This document shows positions 1 to 7,153 of a stretch of 12,428 nt of DNA, in pieces. This stretch comes from Prosthecobacter sp. (GTDB lineage Bacteria; Verrucomicrobiota; Verrucomicrobiia; Verrucomicrobiales; Verrucomicrobiaceae), in the NCBI GenBank assembly GCA_025869455.1, contig JAOZVT010000395.1:1-12428 (forward strand), read 5' to 3'. Within the stretch, counting starts at the first letter, position 1; each line of letters opens with the position of its first letter. The notes beneath the pieces were generated by a model, which saw nothing but the letters and a program-made list of their open reading frames with translations, searched no databases and was not told the origin of the DNA. The translations under genes and the position numbers were made by a program.

Positions 1-312
1 TTCCGATCTAGCATAAAGACTGAAGGTGAAATCCGCACCTGCTGTCCCAGTCGTCGTTAAAAGCAGATCGGCATATATACCGTCGGACACGGAGGCGGTG
101 GATACGTCGAATTTGAGATAAATGGTGCGACTGTTGGATTGCGTCGGTGGAGGTCCTTTGGCCGTTAAACTTGTTCCATTGCCCTGTACGGCATCACCTG
201 AGGCCCGATAAATAAAATTGTCCTCCAGAATCGTGACGGCAGCATTGGACAGCACTGGAAAAGCAAAAAGTGCTCCCCAAATGAGTCCCAATGATAGTGT
301 AATGCGTCGCAT
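1..312 (-). CDS. Secreted DNRLRE-like protein, N-terminal part (runs off window)
   Basis: This is an open frame of 104 codons from an ATG at 312 to the left edge with no stop, so only the N-terminus is visible. The protein begins MRRITLSLGLIWGALFAF and continues to a likely signal-peptidase site near VLSNAA, around residues 20-25, so it is probably exported. The mature part contains TIYLKFDVST followed by YADLLLTTTG and FSLYAR. This pattern, a conserved 'LKFD' strand followed by an alternating beta strand, resembles DNRLRE-type beta-sandwich domains found in large secreted proteins, including PEP-CTERM-sorted proteins of Verrucomicrobiota and Planctomycetes. The domain assignment is a resemblance only. 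The gene starts 61 bp after the rhodanese-YceI gene. A consensus TTGACA lies between them, so it may be transcribed separately. A C-terminal sorting signal, if any, lies outside the window. Confidence 0.72.
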   Translation of the reverse strand, partial: MRRITLSLGLIWGALFAFPVLSNAAVTILEDNFIYRASGDAVQGNGTSLTAKGPPPTQSNSRTIYLKFDVSTASVSDGIYADLLLTTTGTAGADFTFSLYARSE

Positions 313-339
313 AAGTATGCATCTCACATGGAGTGAGTG

Positions 340-345
340 TGTCAA
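340..345 (-). promoter_or_regulatory. Possible -35 element (TTGACA) ahead of the secreted-protein gene
   Basis: On the minus strand a perfect TTGACA lies 27 bp upstream of the ATG at 312. No good -10 box follows at 16-18 bp. The best match, CATACT, is at 20 bp spacing and almost touches the start codon. A 5-bp inverted repeat, CTCAC-ATGGA-GTGAG (323-337), sits between the box and the start. The hexamer is seen directly, but promoter function is a weak inference. Confidence 0.25.
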
Positions 346-373
346 GTTTAGGCCTACCACAAGACGCGCCAAC

Positions 374-1285
374 TTAGTTCGGTTTCATAACAATGCGAAG
401 CTGTACTTCGATCAAATCCTTCACCAAGTGTCCGGCCAGCCGATGGAAAAAGCTGCCTGAACCATACAATACGCCCCAGCGGGTTCGGTCGATGCTGAAA
501 GCAGCTTGAGCGGCGTAGCGTCCCTCACCGTCCAGTCCAGAGGAAGCCGTGAACTGGATGGCTTCCGTGACGCCCTTCATCGTCAGCAAGGCCTCAACCT
601 CAAGATTTTGTGAGCCTGGAGCCATGTCTTTTTTGTAAGCGGCACGGGTAATCGTCAAGGCGGCTTCTGGAAAAAGTGCTGTGTCAAAAAAGTCGTCGCT
701 ACGCAAATGGGCGATCAAGACATCATGGTAAGGATTCCCAGCTAAATCATCACAAGTGATGCCTGCCATATTCAGGATAAACTCTCCGCCCAAGATTTTT
801 CCATCGGCCAGTTCCAGCCAGCCTCTCTTGAGTGGTAAGCGGCCCCAGTGCTTATTCAGGAGGTTCCGCCCTAACCACTCCACACGACTCTCTGCCAGAT
901 CTATGGCAAGCCGCCCTGTAAATAGGGGCATTGCATCTTGCTTGATGCCGTTGCCCTGCTCGGGAAGTCCCGCTTCACACCAACCCGCCAAACAATCTGT
1001 TAGGCGATAGACCTTCGTATAACCTGCACGCGTCAGTTTTTCAGCGGCCATGGCGGCTTCATGACTGCTCCCTGATTCTCCATAGACACACACGGGCGTC
1101 TCCTTGTTTGACAAAAGGGCAGGGAGGCGCTCGTGAAACGCCATCTCATAAACGCAGTTATTGACTGAACCTGCGATGGATCGACATGCGTGATCTTCGG
1201 CAAGGCGGACATCTAGAATGACAAGCCGAGGCTCACTCAAACGCAAGGCGTCCAGTTCCTGGGCGGAAAGTTGTAAGGCCGACAT
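374..1285 (-). CDS. Rhodanese-like domain fused to YceI-like domain
   Basis: This 303-residue protein has two domains. Residues about 8-108 have a rhodanese fold (LVILDVRLAEDH, then a strand/loop at 64-76, then KVYRLTDCLAGW). In the active-site loop, where active members read C-x-x-G-x-R-S after the hydrophobic strand, this protein reads Y68-G69-E-S-G72-S-S-H. The catalytic Cys is Gly and the Arg is Ser, so sulfurtransferase activity is unlikely. Residues about 128-300 match the YceI lipocalin-like family, which binds isoprenoid-type lipids (VEWLGRNLLNKHWG, HLRSDDFFD, FPEAALTI, LLTMKGVTEAIQF, FSIDRTRWGVLYG). Most YceI proteins are periplasmic, but no signal peptide is visible here, so it is probably cytoplasmic. 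The ATG at 1285 is 9 bp after the Dps stop, so the two genes are probably co-transcribed. The domain calls are firm; the role (lipid or quinone binding, stress) is inferred. Confidence 0.88.
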   Translation of the reverse strand: MSALQLSAQELDALRLSEPRLVILDVRLAEDHACRSIAGSVNNCVYEMAFHERLPALLSNKETPVCVYGESGSSHEAAMAAEKLTRAGYTKVYRLTDCLAGWCEAGLPEQGNGIKQDAMPLFTGRLAIDLAESRVEWLGRNLLNKHWGRLPLKRGWLELADGKILGGEFILNMAGITCDDLAGNPYHDVLIAHLRSDDFFDTALFPEAALTITRAAYKKDMAPGSQNLEVEALLTMKGVTEAIQFTASSGLDGEGRYAAQAAFSIDRTRWGVLYGSGSFFHRLAGHLVKDLIEVQLRIVMKPN

Positions 1286-1294
1286 GATGATGAT

Positions 1295-1765
1295 TTAACG
1301 CAAAGACGCCCTCAGCATCCAGGCCATTTTTTCGTGCTCTTCCATGAGGCCCACAAGAAAGTCATTGGTTCCGTCATCGCCCAGTTTGGCACACTTCGGT
1401 GCGTCATCGCGGAGTTGACGAATGATCGTCTCATGGTCTGCCAGCAAGCCTTTGATCAGGCTTTGGCTACTGGCGCTTTCTCCAGAAGTTTCCTTCAGCC
1501 GGGTCAGCTTCAGCATGGTTGCCAGGGATCCCGGCGCATCATGCCCGAGCGATTTGATCCGCTCGGCGATTTCATCAATGGATTCATCCACCTGATCATA
1601 CTGGGACTCGAAGAAAAGATGCATGGCGTGGAAATCAGGACCGCTGACATTCCAGTGGGCATTGCGAGTCTTCGTGTAGAGGACGTATTCGTCCGCGAGG
1701 ATTTTCGAAAGGATGCCTGCGACTTCCTTGCGTGATTTGTCAGAGATACCGATATTGGTTTTCAT
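1295..1765 (-). CDS. dps: Dps-family ferritin (DNA starvation/stationary-phase protein)
   Basis: This is a 156-residue Dps-type mini-ferritin, normal length for the family. Such proteins form dodecamers that oxidise and store iron using peroxide, and many also bind DNA. The ferroxidase signature is intact: H37 in NAHWNVSGPDFH, H49 and E53 in HLFFE, and D64 and E68 in DEIAERIKSLG. I chose the ATG at 1765 (MKTNIGIS). The frame stays open to an earlier ATG at 1849, but the extra 28 residues are Arg/Lys/Gln-rich, match no usual Dps N-terminus and overlap the amidohydrolase gene's 3' end. No strong ribosome-binding site precedes 1765. It lies 73 bp after the amidohydrolase and 9 bp before the rhodanese-YceI gene. 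Its presence points to oxidative or iron stress as part of the cluster's job. Confidence 0.93.
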   Translation of the reverse strand: MKTNIGISDKSRKEVAGILSKILADEYVLYTKTRNAHWNVSGPDFHAMHLFFESQYDQVDESIDEIAERIKSLGHDAPGSLATMLKLTRLKETSGESASSQSLIKGLLADHETIIRQLRDDAPKCAKLGDDGTNDFLVGLMEEHEKMAWMLRASLR

Positions 1766-1838
1766 AACTGTGAAGATATTACGCTGGCTACTTCTCCAGC
1801 TTCGTGGTCTTTCTGGCTTTTTTTGATGCTGGGTAAAC

Positions 1839-3743
1839 TCAAAAGGCAAAGCAATCGCAGCCCGAGCCCCAGAGTTGACTGAGTGGTGTGGGGCGCTGAA
1901 CCACGCTGCGTTTCATGAGGCGTGGCGCAGCCCAAGGTGCGAAAGAGACGGAGCGCTCACTGCGGATGAAGCCTGGTGCCCCATAGCCACCGAACTTGGC
2001 CACGGGTGACCAATCTGGGGTGACGGGGAGGTCTGGCGGGGCATGCTCTTTGAATTCCTCTTCCGCCCAGACGGGTCGTCCCCCTAAGATCGTGAGTACA
2101 CTGTGGAGCCCTTTGATCTCTTCTTCGGGCACATTGAAGTAATCGTCGCTTAGCACGATCAAATCAGCGAGCTGCCCTGGCTTCAGCATGCCTTTCTTTT
2201 CTTCATCTCGGCTGAACCACGCACTGCCCTGACTATAAAGACGCAATGCTTCCGTGCGACTTAGGCAGTTCTTTTCTGGGTAGAGTCTGAGACCACCGAC
2301 CGTCTTGCCGCTGACCAACCAATAGAGCGAGTTCCAGGGGTTGTAGTTAGCCACACGGGTCGCATCCGTACCAGCTCCCACAGGCACTCCCATTTCCAAC
2401 ATCCGCCTAACGGGTGGTGTGCGTTCGGCTGCTGCTGCTCCGTAGCGATTGACAAAATATTCACCTTGGAAAGCCATGCGATGCTGGATGGCGATGCCTC
2501 CTCCCAAGGCTTTGACACGCTCAATGTTATGGTCGCTGATGGTCTCACAGTGATCCAGAAACCAATGGAGTCCTTCCAGAGGTGCCTCGCGGTTCACTTC
2601 CTCAAAGACATTCAGGAAACGGGTGATGCTCTCATCATAGGTGGCATGCAGCCGGAAAGGCCAGCGATTCTGCGCCAATAAGGTGACCACGTCCTTGAGT
2701 TCGGGTTCAAGCGTGGGTGGGAGATCAGGACGTGCCTCGAGGAAGTCCTCAAAGTCTGCGGCGCTGAAGACCAGCATCTCGCCAGCTCCATTGACACGAT
2801 AGTAATCATCTCCTGTGTCTGGTTTGGTCATGCCAATCCAGCGTACGAAATCGGCTTTTTCCTGGCCCTTGTTTTGGGTGAAAAGATTGTAGGCAATGCG
2901 CAGCGTCAGTTCTCCGCGCTTATGCAGCTCAGTGACCACTTCATAATCATCGGGATAGTTTTGAAAGCCACCGCCTGCATCGCAAACACTGGTTAGGCCA
3001 AGGCGATTCAGCTCGCGCATGAAGTGTCGGGTGGAGTTGTATTGATACTCCAGGGGTAACTTGGGTCCCTTTGCCAGCGTCGCATAGAGAATGAGTGCAT
3101 TCGGCCGCGCAATCAGCAGTCCTGTGGGTTCGCCATTCTTGTCACGTTGGATTTCACCCCCAGGTGGGTTCGGTGAATTTTTATCATAGCCCACCGCTTT
3201 CAGCGCCGCCCGATTCAGCATGGCTTGACAGTAAAGGTGAAGAATGAAAACCGGTGTGTCAGGCGCTGCCGCATTGATTTCATCAAGCGTCGGGAGACGC
3301 TTTTCCTTGAACTGAAATTCACTCCAGCCACCCACCACTCGCACCCATTGCGGAGCAGGGGTATTCTCAGCCTGAATCTTCAGCAGAGTCAAGGCATCCG
3401 ACAAAGAGGGAACTCCATCCCAGCGCAACTCCAGATTGTAGTTCAAGCCGCCACGAATGACATGCAAGTGACTGTCATAGAGACCCGGTACGACTCGGCG
3501 ACCTTTCAGGTCAATGCGCTTCGTGTTGGGGGTGGTGATGTCGCTGTATTCTTCTCCCTCATCCACGCCAAGAATGCGTCCTCCACCGATGGCGATATTG
3601 CTCGCTTCTGGGTAGGCTGGATCCAGCGTGGTGATGCGTCCGTTATACAAGATGAGGTCAGCCTTGGTGGTGGTATCGAGTGACATGGCGGTGGCAGGGA
3701 TGAGAGTGGCGGTGCTTTGAAGAAATTGGCGTCTTGTGATCAT
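1839..3743 (-). CDS. Tat-targeted YtcJ-like amidohydrolase
   Basis: This 634-residue protein belongs to the amidohydrolase superfamily, YtcJ/N-substituted formamide deformylase-like branch. The N-terminus ITRRQFLQSTATLIPATAMS is a twin-arginine signal, so the enzyme is probably exported folded with its metal bound. Metal-site motifs are in order: H92 and H94 in DSHLH, H366 in RLHATYDES, H398 in LDHCET, and D460 in GAGTDATR. The ends carry the usual small beta domain (ADLILYNGRITTLDP near the N-terminus, GQLADLIVLSDDYF near residue 525). The protein ends in SGCDCFAF, with two Cys three to six residues from the end. Family members hydrolyse C-N bonds in amides or formamides, but the substrate here cannot be deduced. 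It starts 18 bp after the outer-membrane channel gene, suggesting paired import and hydrolysis of a compound. Confidence 0.9.
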   Translation of the reverse strand: MITRRQFLQSTATLIPATAMSLDTTTKADLILYNGRITTLDPAYPEASNIAIGGGRILGVDEGEEYSDITTPNTKRIDLKGRRVVPGLYDSHLHVIRGGLNYNLELRWDGVPSLSDALTLLKIQAENTPAPQWVRVVGGWSEFQFKEKRLPTLDEINAAAPDTPVFILHLYCQAMLNRAALKAVGYDKNSPNPPGGEIQRDKNGEPTGLLIARPNALILYATLAKGPKLPLEYQYNSTRHFMRELNRLGLTSVCDAGGGFQNYPDDYEVVTELHKRGELTLRIAYNLFTQNKGQEKADFVRWIGMTKPDTGDDYYRVNGAGEMLVFSAADFEDFLEARPDLPPTLEPELKDVVTLLAQNRWPFRLHATYDESITRFLNVFEEVNREAPLEGLHWFLDHCETISDHNIERVKALGGGIAIQHRMAFQGEYFVNRYGAAAAERTPPVRRMLEMGVPVGAGTDATRVANYNPWNSLYWLVSGKTVGGLRLYPEKNCLSRTEALRLYSQGSAWFSRDEEKKGMLKPGQLADLIVLSDDYFNVPEEEIKGLHSVLTILGGRPVWAEEEFKEHAPPDLPVTPDWSPVAKFGGYGAPGFIRSERSVSFAPWAAPRLMKRSVVQRPTPLSQLWGSGCDCFAF

Positions 3744-3761
3744 GGGGTGAAAAGCTTTTGG

Positions 3762-5117
3762 TTAGAACTCCAGCCTCATGGCTAGCTGTAAGTAGTCCAC
3801 GCTTAGCCCTCCGATACTGGTGAGAGACGGGCCAGCTTCATGGTGTGTGTAGCCCAGCGAGACATTAAACGCAGGATGTGGGTCCCAGGAGAGGGCCAAG
3901 TTGTAAGCCGTGCCCATATAGCTTTCACCATTCGGGGCGGCTCCTGCAATGGAATTGAAGGGCGGGCCATAAACATCATCACCCGTGTCATACCGCCAGA
4001 GGAAGTTGACACCTAAGTTCAAGCTCAGCGTGGGGCGCAATTCCAGGCTGAGGTTGGGATTCAAATTCCACAAATTGGAAGGCGAGACAAAACCGCCTTC
4101 GTTAAAATAATTGTTGGCTTGAAAGAGCGGATGAAAAGTATGAACGCGCTTTCCATTTTGACCGCCGGAGATGATATCCGCTTTGAATCCGAGTGTGGGC
4201 TTCAAAGGGGCTTTGGGGAAGAGACGACCTAGGCCCAAGCTAATGGCACCTGCGAGAACATCACGATTCCCACTACTGCCTGTTTGCAGAATGAATTCAT
4301 GGTTATACTGCCAACGTTCTGTGTGCCCAAACCAACGTGTGCCAAACGTATGGCGGTGCTCGCTTTGACCAGCACTCAATGGCGAATTCTCCTGCTGCAA
4401 TCCAATGTAATACAGATCCACGCCATGTTCGGGACCAAATGGTGAAGGCCCGGTCGCATACAGCCCCCAGAGCAGCGTTTGACCAAAGTAAGACGTGTTG
4501 TCAAAGCTCTCTGGCTTGATCTTCACAGGAGAGGCAAACAGGCCATCAAGTCGCCATTCCTTAGAGTGCCAGCCCAGTCGGAGGGCATCGTGAGTCAGGC
4601 GTTGATTGGCTCCCTCTCGGTGCGCCAGCAGACGTCCTGAACCATAATACAGTATCTGACGCCCCACTCGCATGATCAGCTTAGAGGAATCCAGTTCCCA
4701 GCGGGTTTCTGCGTAGAGTTGTAGAAAGTCCGGTTGATCTTCATCCACGGGTGAAAGTGCTGTCTTTTTGCCCTGCATTTCTCCCCAGCTTAACTCCGCA
4801 GCCAACGTCAGATCACGCCCATGATCCAATGCCATGAATGCCTGAATGCGATGATGAATCCAAGTGTCTTCATGAATGCCGGAAAAGCCAAAGTCAGGAT
4901 TTCGATAAGCTTCCACCATCGTCCGTGCATGCCCGCCCAAACGGGCCTGCCACTCGTCGTCCGAACTCAGGGATAAATCAGTTTTAAACAGAGATTCAGC
5001 AGGCGGTGGAATGTGATCCCAGACTTCCTGTTCACTCGTTTCAGACTTCACGACATGACTCAGGCTGATGATCAGCATCAGAAGCGGTAGATAGGCAGAT
5101 GAATGGGAGACACTCAT
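3762..5117 (-). CDS. Alginate-export-family outer-membrane beta-barrel protein
   Basis: This is a 451-residue protein from the ATG at 5117. An earlier ATG at 5162 is in frame but overlaps the DUF1275 gene by 23 bp. The 5117 start has GGAG ten bases upstream and directly begins a signal peptide (MSVSHSSAYLPLLMLIISLS). The mature part consists of alternating amphipathic strands rich in Tyr/Trp/Gly. It has hallmarks of the AlgE/alginate-export family: ELSWGEMQGKK, DFLQLYAETRWEL, MRVGRQILYYGSGRLL, DALRLGW, DLYYIGLQ, HTFGTRWFG. It ends in LQLAMRLEF with the terminal Phe typical of barrels inserted by the BAM machinery. In most hosts this family acts as a selective channel for small anionic or aromatic molecules rather than alginate. 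The next gene, 18 bp on, is the exported amidohydrolase. Confidence 0.87.
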   Translation of the reverse strand: MSVSHSSAYLPLLMLIISLSHVVKSETSEQEVWDHIPPPAESLFKTDLSLSSDDEWQARLGGHARTMVEAYRNPDFGFSGIHEDTWIHHRIQAFMALDHGRDLTLAAELSWGEMQGKKTALSPVDEDQPDFLQLYAETRWELDSSKLIMRVGRQILYYGSGRLLAHREGANQRLTHDALRLGWHSKEWRLDGLFASPVKIKPESFDNTSYFGQTLLWGLYATGPSPFGPEHGVDLYYIGLQQENSPLSAGQSEHRHTFGTRWFGHTERWQYNHEFILQTGSSGNRDVLAGAISLGLGRLFPKAPLKPTLGFKADIISGGQNGKRVHTFHPLFQANNYFNEGGFVSPSNLWNLNPNLSLELRPTLSLNLGVNFLWRYDTGDDVYGPPFNSIAGAAPNGESYMGTAYNLALSWDPHPAFNVSLGYTHHEAGPSLTSIGGLSVDYLQLAMRLEF

Positions 5118-5139
5118 GCTTAGATATCTCCAGGTGAGA

Positions 5140-5850
5140 TCATGACTCTGTGGTGACCTCAAGTTTTGGCGTTTTTACGGCCAGTATCAGAAGCGCGACG
5201 AGAGGAAGGCAGGGACACCAAAAACGAATGGTCGCAGCCCCGGCAGCCCCCAAGGCAGCGCCGAAGACAAAGCCGATAAGGACATTGCCAAACCGATGTA
5301 GCCGTTCACTCACGCCATTGCTTCGTGCCTTAGCGGGATCACGTATCCATTGAGCGAGATCCAGGGTGAACTGAGTGGTGTTACCCGTCATCATGGTCGT
5401 GGGTAAAAAGGTCTTTAGGCCTTCACGCATCAAGGCATTCTGAATCCCCATGGCAATCACCGCGACACTGCCAATCATGAAAAGTTCATGATCTGGAAAA
5501 TGGTGGTGGGGATGATCCAGACAGACTCCGATGGCAATGAATCCCGCCATCGCCGTAGCTTCTGCAAGCAAGACGCGCCGCACAACGCATGCACCTGAAT
5601 GTCTAGCCAACCAAGACGCGCCGACTACGGCTAACATGAAGACCGGAAAGAGCAAAAGTCGCACAAAAACACCACCATTGTGGTGACCTGCAAGTGCGGC
5701 TCCTGCGAGGACTAAATTTCCCGTGACATGCGCGGTAAAAATACCCGACAGCAAGATGAAGCCTGCGGTATCTACAAATCCTGAAATGGCGCTCAAGATG
5801 AAACTTGTGGAGCGTTCAGGCAGCAGGCCAATGGAGGCTGGGTTGCTCAT
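5140..5850 (-). CDS. DUF1275 (YoaK-family) inner-membrane protein
   Basis: This is a 236-residue polytopic membrane protein from the ATG at 5850. The upstream in-frame ATG at 5877 would overlap the DoxX gene by 23 bp; 5850 lies four bases after the DoxX stop. The DUF1275 signature is clear: SGFVDTAGFILL, then GIFTAHVTGNLVLAGAAL, and later MGIQNALMREG with MMTGNTTQFTLDLAQW. About six hydrophobic segments are visible. A loop, DHPHHHFPDHE, carries four His and could bind metal, though such loops are not a known family feature. The biochemical function of DUF1275 is not established; transport has been suggested. The short spacing indicates translation coupled to DoxX. Confidence 0.86.
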   Translation of the reverse strand: MSNPASIGLLPERSTSFILSAISGFVDTAGFILLSGIFTAHVTGNLVLAGAALAGHHNGGVFVRLLLFPVFMLAVVGASWLARHSGACVVRRVLLAEATAMAGFIAIGVCLDHPHHHFPDHELFMIGSVAVIAMGIQNALMREGLKTFLPTTMMTGNTTQFTLDLAQWIRDPAKARSNGVSERLHRFGNVLIGFVFGAALGAAGAATIRFWCPCLPLVALLILAVKTPKLEVTTES

Positions 5851-5854
5851 GGGT

Positions 5855-6301
5855 TCAGCGGAAAAATACGGCATCAAATGAGCATGGACCTGGCCCCAGG
5901 CCTAACACGGCAAGAACAAGAAGCAAATAGACCAAGGCCATCTGGCTGTCCTTTTTTAAAACGAGCGTGGTGTAAACTGCGCCTAACAAAGTGCCTGTCA
6001 ATACCAAGGCGGCTGGGCCGGTTAAGAACCCAAATATCAGGCAGAGGCCTCCTCCCAGTTGAGCTGCAGTTGCGATCCAGGCATTGACAAGAGGGAAGGG
6101 GAATCCTGCCTCAGCCACTTCATCGTGAAACGGCCAATTAGATTTTTGACCCGACTTCCAGGCTAGGCCGTCCTTCAGTTTATGCCAGCCATGAAACCAT
6201 GCCAATAAAGCGCCAGTAAGCACATGCAGAGCATCCATCGTCAATTGACTTGTGAATGACGATGGCTGTTTGCCGAGGAGCCAAATGACGAGATCATTCA
6301 T
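5855..6301 (-). CDS. DoxX-family membrane protein
   Basis: This 148-residue protein has about four hydrophobic segments: 22-38, 72-95, 97-114 and 120-137. The first contains the DoxX pattern LTGALLAWFHGWHKLKDGL, and the third and fourth carry GFLTGPAALVLTGTLLGA and MALVYLLLVLAVLGLG. DoxX-type proteins sit in the cytoplasmic membrane, and members have been linked to quinone-dependent electron transfer and oxidative-stress resistance; others are uncharacterised. The hydrophilic segment KSGQKSNWPFHDEVAEAGFPFP between the first and second helices is the usual position for the PFP-type turn of the family. The ATG at 6301 has no convincing Shine-Dalgarno; an alternative Met at 6238 would shorten the protein by 21 residues. 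It is the first gene after the 6379-6410 hairpin and leads directly into DUF1275. Confidence 0.85.
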   Translation of the reverse strand: MNDLVIWLLGKQPSSFTSQLTMDALHVLTGALLAWFHGWHKLKDGLAWKSGQKSNWPFHDEVAEAGFPFPLVNAWIATAAQLGGGLCLIFGFLTGPAALVLTGTLLGAVYTTLVLKKDSQMALVYLLLVLAVLGLGPGPCSFDAVFFR

Positions 6302-6363
6302 GTTTGGAAATTGGGTGTGTGAAAGACCTCATCGGATGCTGTTTCTAGATGTCATAAGCGGAT

Positions 6364-6375
6364 GCGGCCTGCCGC
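6364..6375 (-). repeat. Small GC-rich inverted repeat next to the terminator-like hairpin
   Basis: GCGGC-CT-GCCGC is a 5-bp all-GC palindrome with a two-base spacer. It lies 3 bp beyond the larger hairpin in the direction of transcription. It could fold as a second short hairpin with the base of the stem open. It is directly visible; function is unknown. Confidence 0.5.
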
Positions 6376-6378
6376 TGG

Positions 6379-6410
6379 AACCTGCGAGGGAAGGTGATCC
6401 CTCGCAGGTT
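6379..6410 (-). terminator. Perfect 13-bp hairpin after the isochorismatase gene
   Basis: The arms AACCTGCGAGGGA (6379-6391) and TCCCTCGCAGGTT (6398-6410) are perfectly complementary with a six-base loop. Minus-strand transcription meets it 12 bases after the isochorismatase stop. Its position and stability fit a transcription terminator or an mRNA-stabilising 3' structure. No T-tract follows on either strand, so it is not a canonical intrinsic terminator. It could instead give partial termination and lower expression of the downstream DoxX-to-YceI genes. Confidence 0.55.
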
Positions 6411-6422
6411 GTAGAGGCCCGA

Positions 6423-7097
6423 TCAATGAGCACTCGGAGTCACAATCTGCGGAGACTTGGCGGATTGTGCTGCCTTGTGAACCATAGTGTAGGCATACTC
6501 CACACCGACACCATAGGCTCCGGCGTGTTGCTTCAGAATGCCCATCAGTGCATCGTAGTGAGTATGGTCTTTCCAATCACGCTGCCACTCCAGTAGGGCA
6601 GGGATGGTGGTGACTCGGGTAGCTCCCGCTTGAACCATGCGGCTCAAAGCGGCCTCATGAGCTGCTGGCGATGTGGCTCCACAGCAGTCTTCGACGACGT
6701 AGATATTGTAACCTGCACCAATCATCTCGATGGTAGGCCAAGTCACGCAGACCTCCGTCCAGAGTCCGGTCATGAGGATGTTCTTTTTACCTGTGGCTTC
6801 GATGGCTTTGCGGAAGCCCGCATCGTCCCAGGAGTTCATGCTTGTGCGTTCAACGATTGCTTGGCCAGGAAAGACATCCAGCAATTGAGGCCAGATGTAG
6901 CCAGAAAAGCTTTCTGTTTCGACAGCAGTCAACACTGCGGGGATACCGTATTCTTTTGCTACTTTAGCCAGAAGGGTGACATTGTTAATGAGGCTGGCGC
7001 GTTCGATGTTGGCGACCCCAAAGGTCATTTGCGGTTGATGGTCAATGAAGACCACAGCGGTGTCTTCGGGGGTGTAAAGTTTGTGATAGTGGCTCAT
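6423..7097 (-). CDS. Isochorismatase-family (YcaC-like) cysteine hydrolase
   Basis: This 224-residue protein is slightly longer than typical YcaC-like hydrolases (about 200-210 residues), the extra residues being a C-terminal tail ending AQSAKSPQIVTPSAH. Diagnostic features are VVFIDHQPQMTFGV (catalytic Asp19), the block QAIVERTSMNSWDD, and GLWTEVCVTWPTIEM with the nucleophilic Cys in the EVCV turn. It continues with VVEDCCGATSPAAHEAALSRM and the late LLEWQRDWKD seen in YcaC-type members. The fold is a cytoplasmic Rossmann-like alpha/beta hydrolase, and relatives cleave amide or carbamoyl bonds, though many have unknown substrates. It lies 56 bp after the small membrane-protein gene and is followed by a strong hairpin. 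No ribosome-binding site is evident. The family call is firm; the substrate is unknown. Confidence 0.9.
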   Translation of the reverse strand: MSHYHKLYTPEDTAVVFIDHQPQMTFGVANIERASLINNVTLLAKVAKEYGIPAVLTAVETESFSGYIWPQLLDVFPGQAIVERTSMNSWDDAGFRKAIEATGKKNILMTGLWTEVCVTWPTIEMIGAGYNIYVVEDCCGATSPAAHEAALSRMVQAGATRVTTIPALLEWQRDWKDHTHYDALMGILKQHAGAYGVGVEYAYTMVHKAAQSAKSPQIVTPSAH

Positions 7098-7153
7098 AGT
7101 GGTTTATGATGGTCGATTTGGTTTAAGGTCCCTTACGAGACACAGAGGTTATG

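Larger units (their letters stand above)
6302..6422 (-). other. Intergenic gap between isochorismatase and DoxX genes
   Basis: The 121-bp gap, the largest within the nine-gene run, holds two inverted repeats (6379-6410 and 6364-6375), described separately. I see no convincing -35/-10 pair ahead of DoxX on the minus strand and no strong ribosome-binding site. Confidence 0.6.

Noticed and set aside
1766..1849. In-frame N-terminal extension of the Dps protein starting at 1849
   Set aside because: The added 28 residues are basic and low-complexity, unlike Dps N-termini seen in the family, and overlap the 3' end of the amidohydrolase gene by 11 bp; the start at 1765 gives normal length.
3225..3683. 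Plus-strand open frame of 152 codons
   Set aside because: It lies wholly antisense to the well-supported amidohydrolase gene and shows no protein-family features.
5118..5162. Earlier start for the outer-membrane channel at 5162
   Set aside because: It overlaps the DUF1275 gene and would put 15 polar residues before the signal peptide; the 5117 start has a GGAG at good spacing.
5900..6064. Possible integron attC site: GCCTAAC at 5900 and 5981 resembles the RYYYAAC core, with GTTGAGC near 6058
   Set aside because: The elements lie inside the DoxX coding frame, the intervening sequence does not form the required paired inner arms, and no integrase or cassette structure is present; the 7-mer occurs throughout the window.
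6630..7109. Plus-strand open frame of 159 codons
   Set aside because: It is antisense to the isochorismatase-family gene, matches no recognisable family, and arises from the open codon pattern of the real gene.
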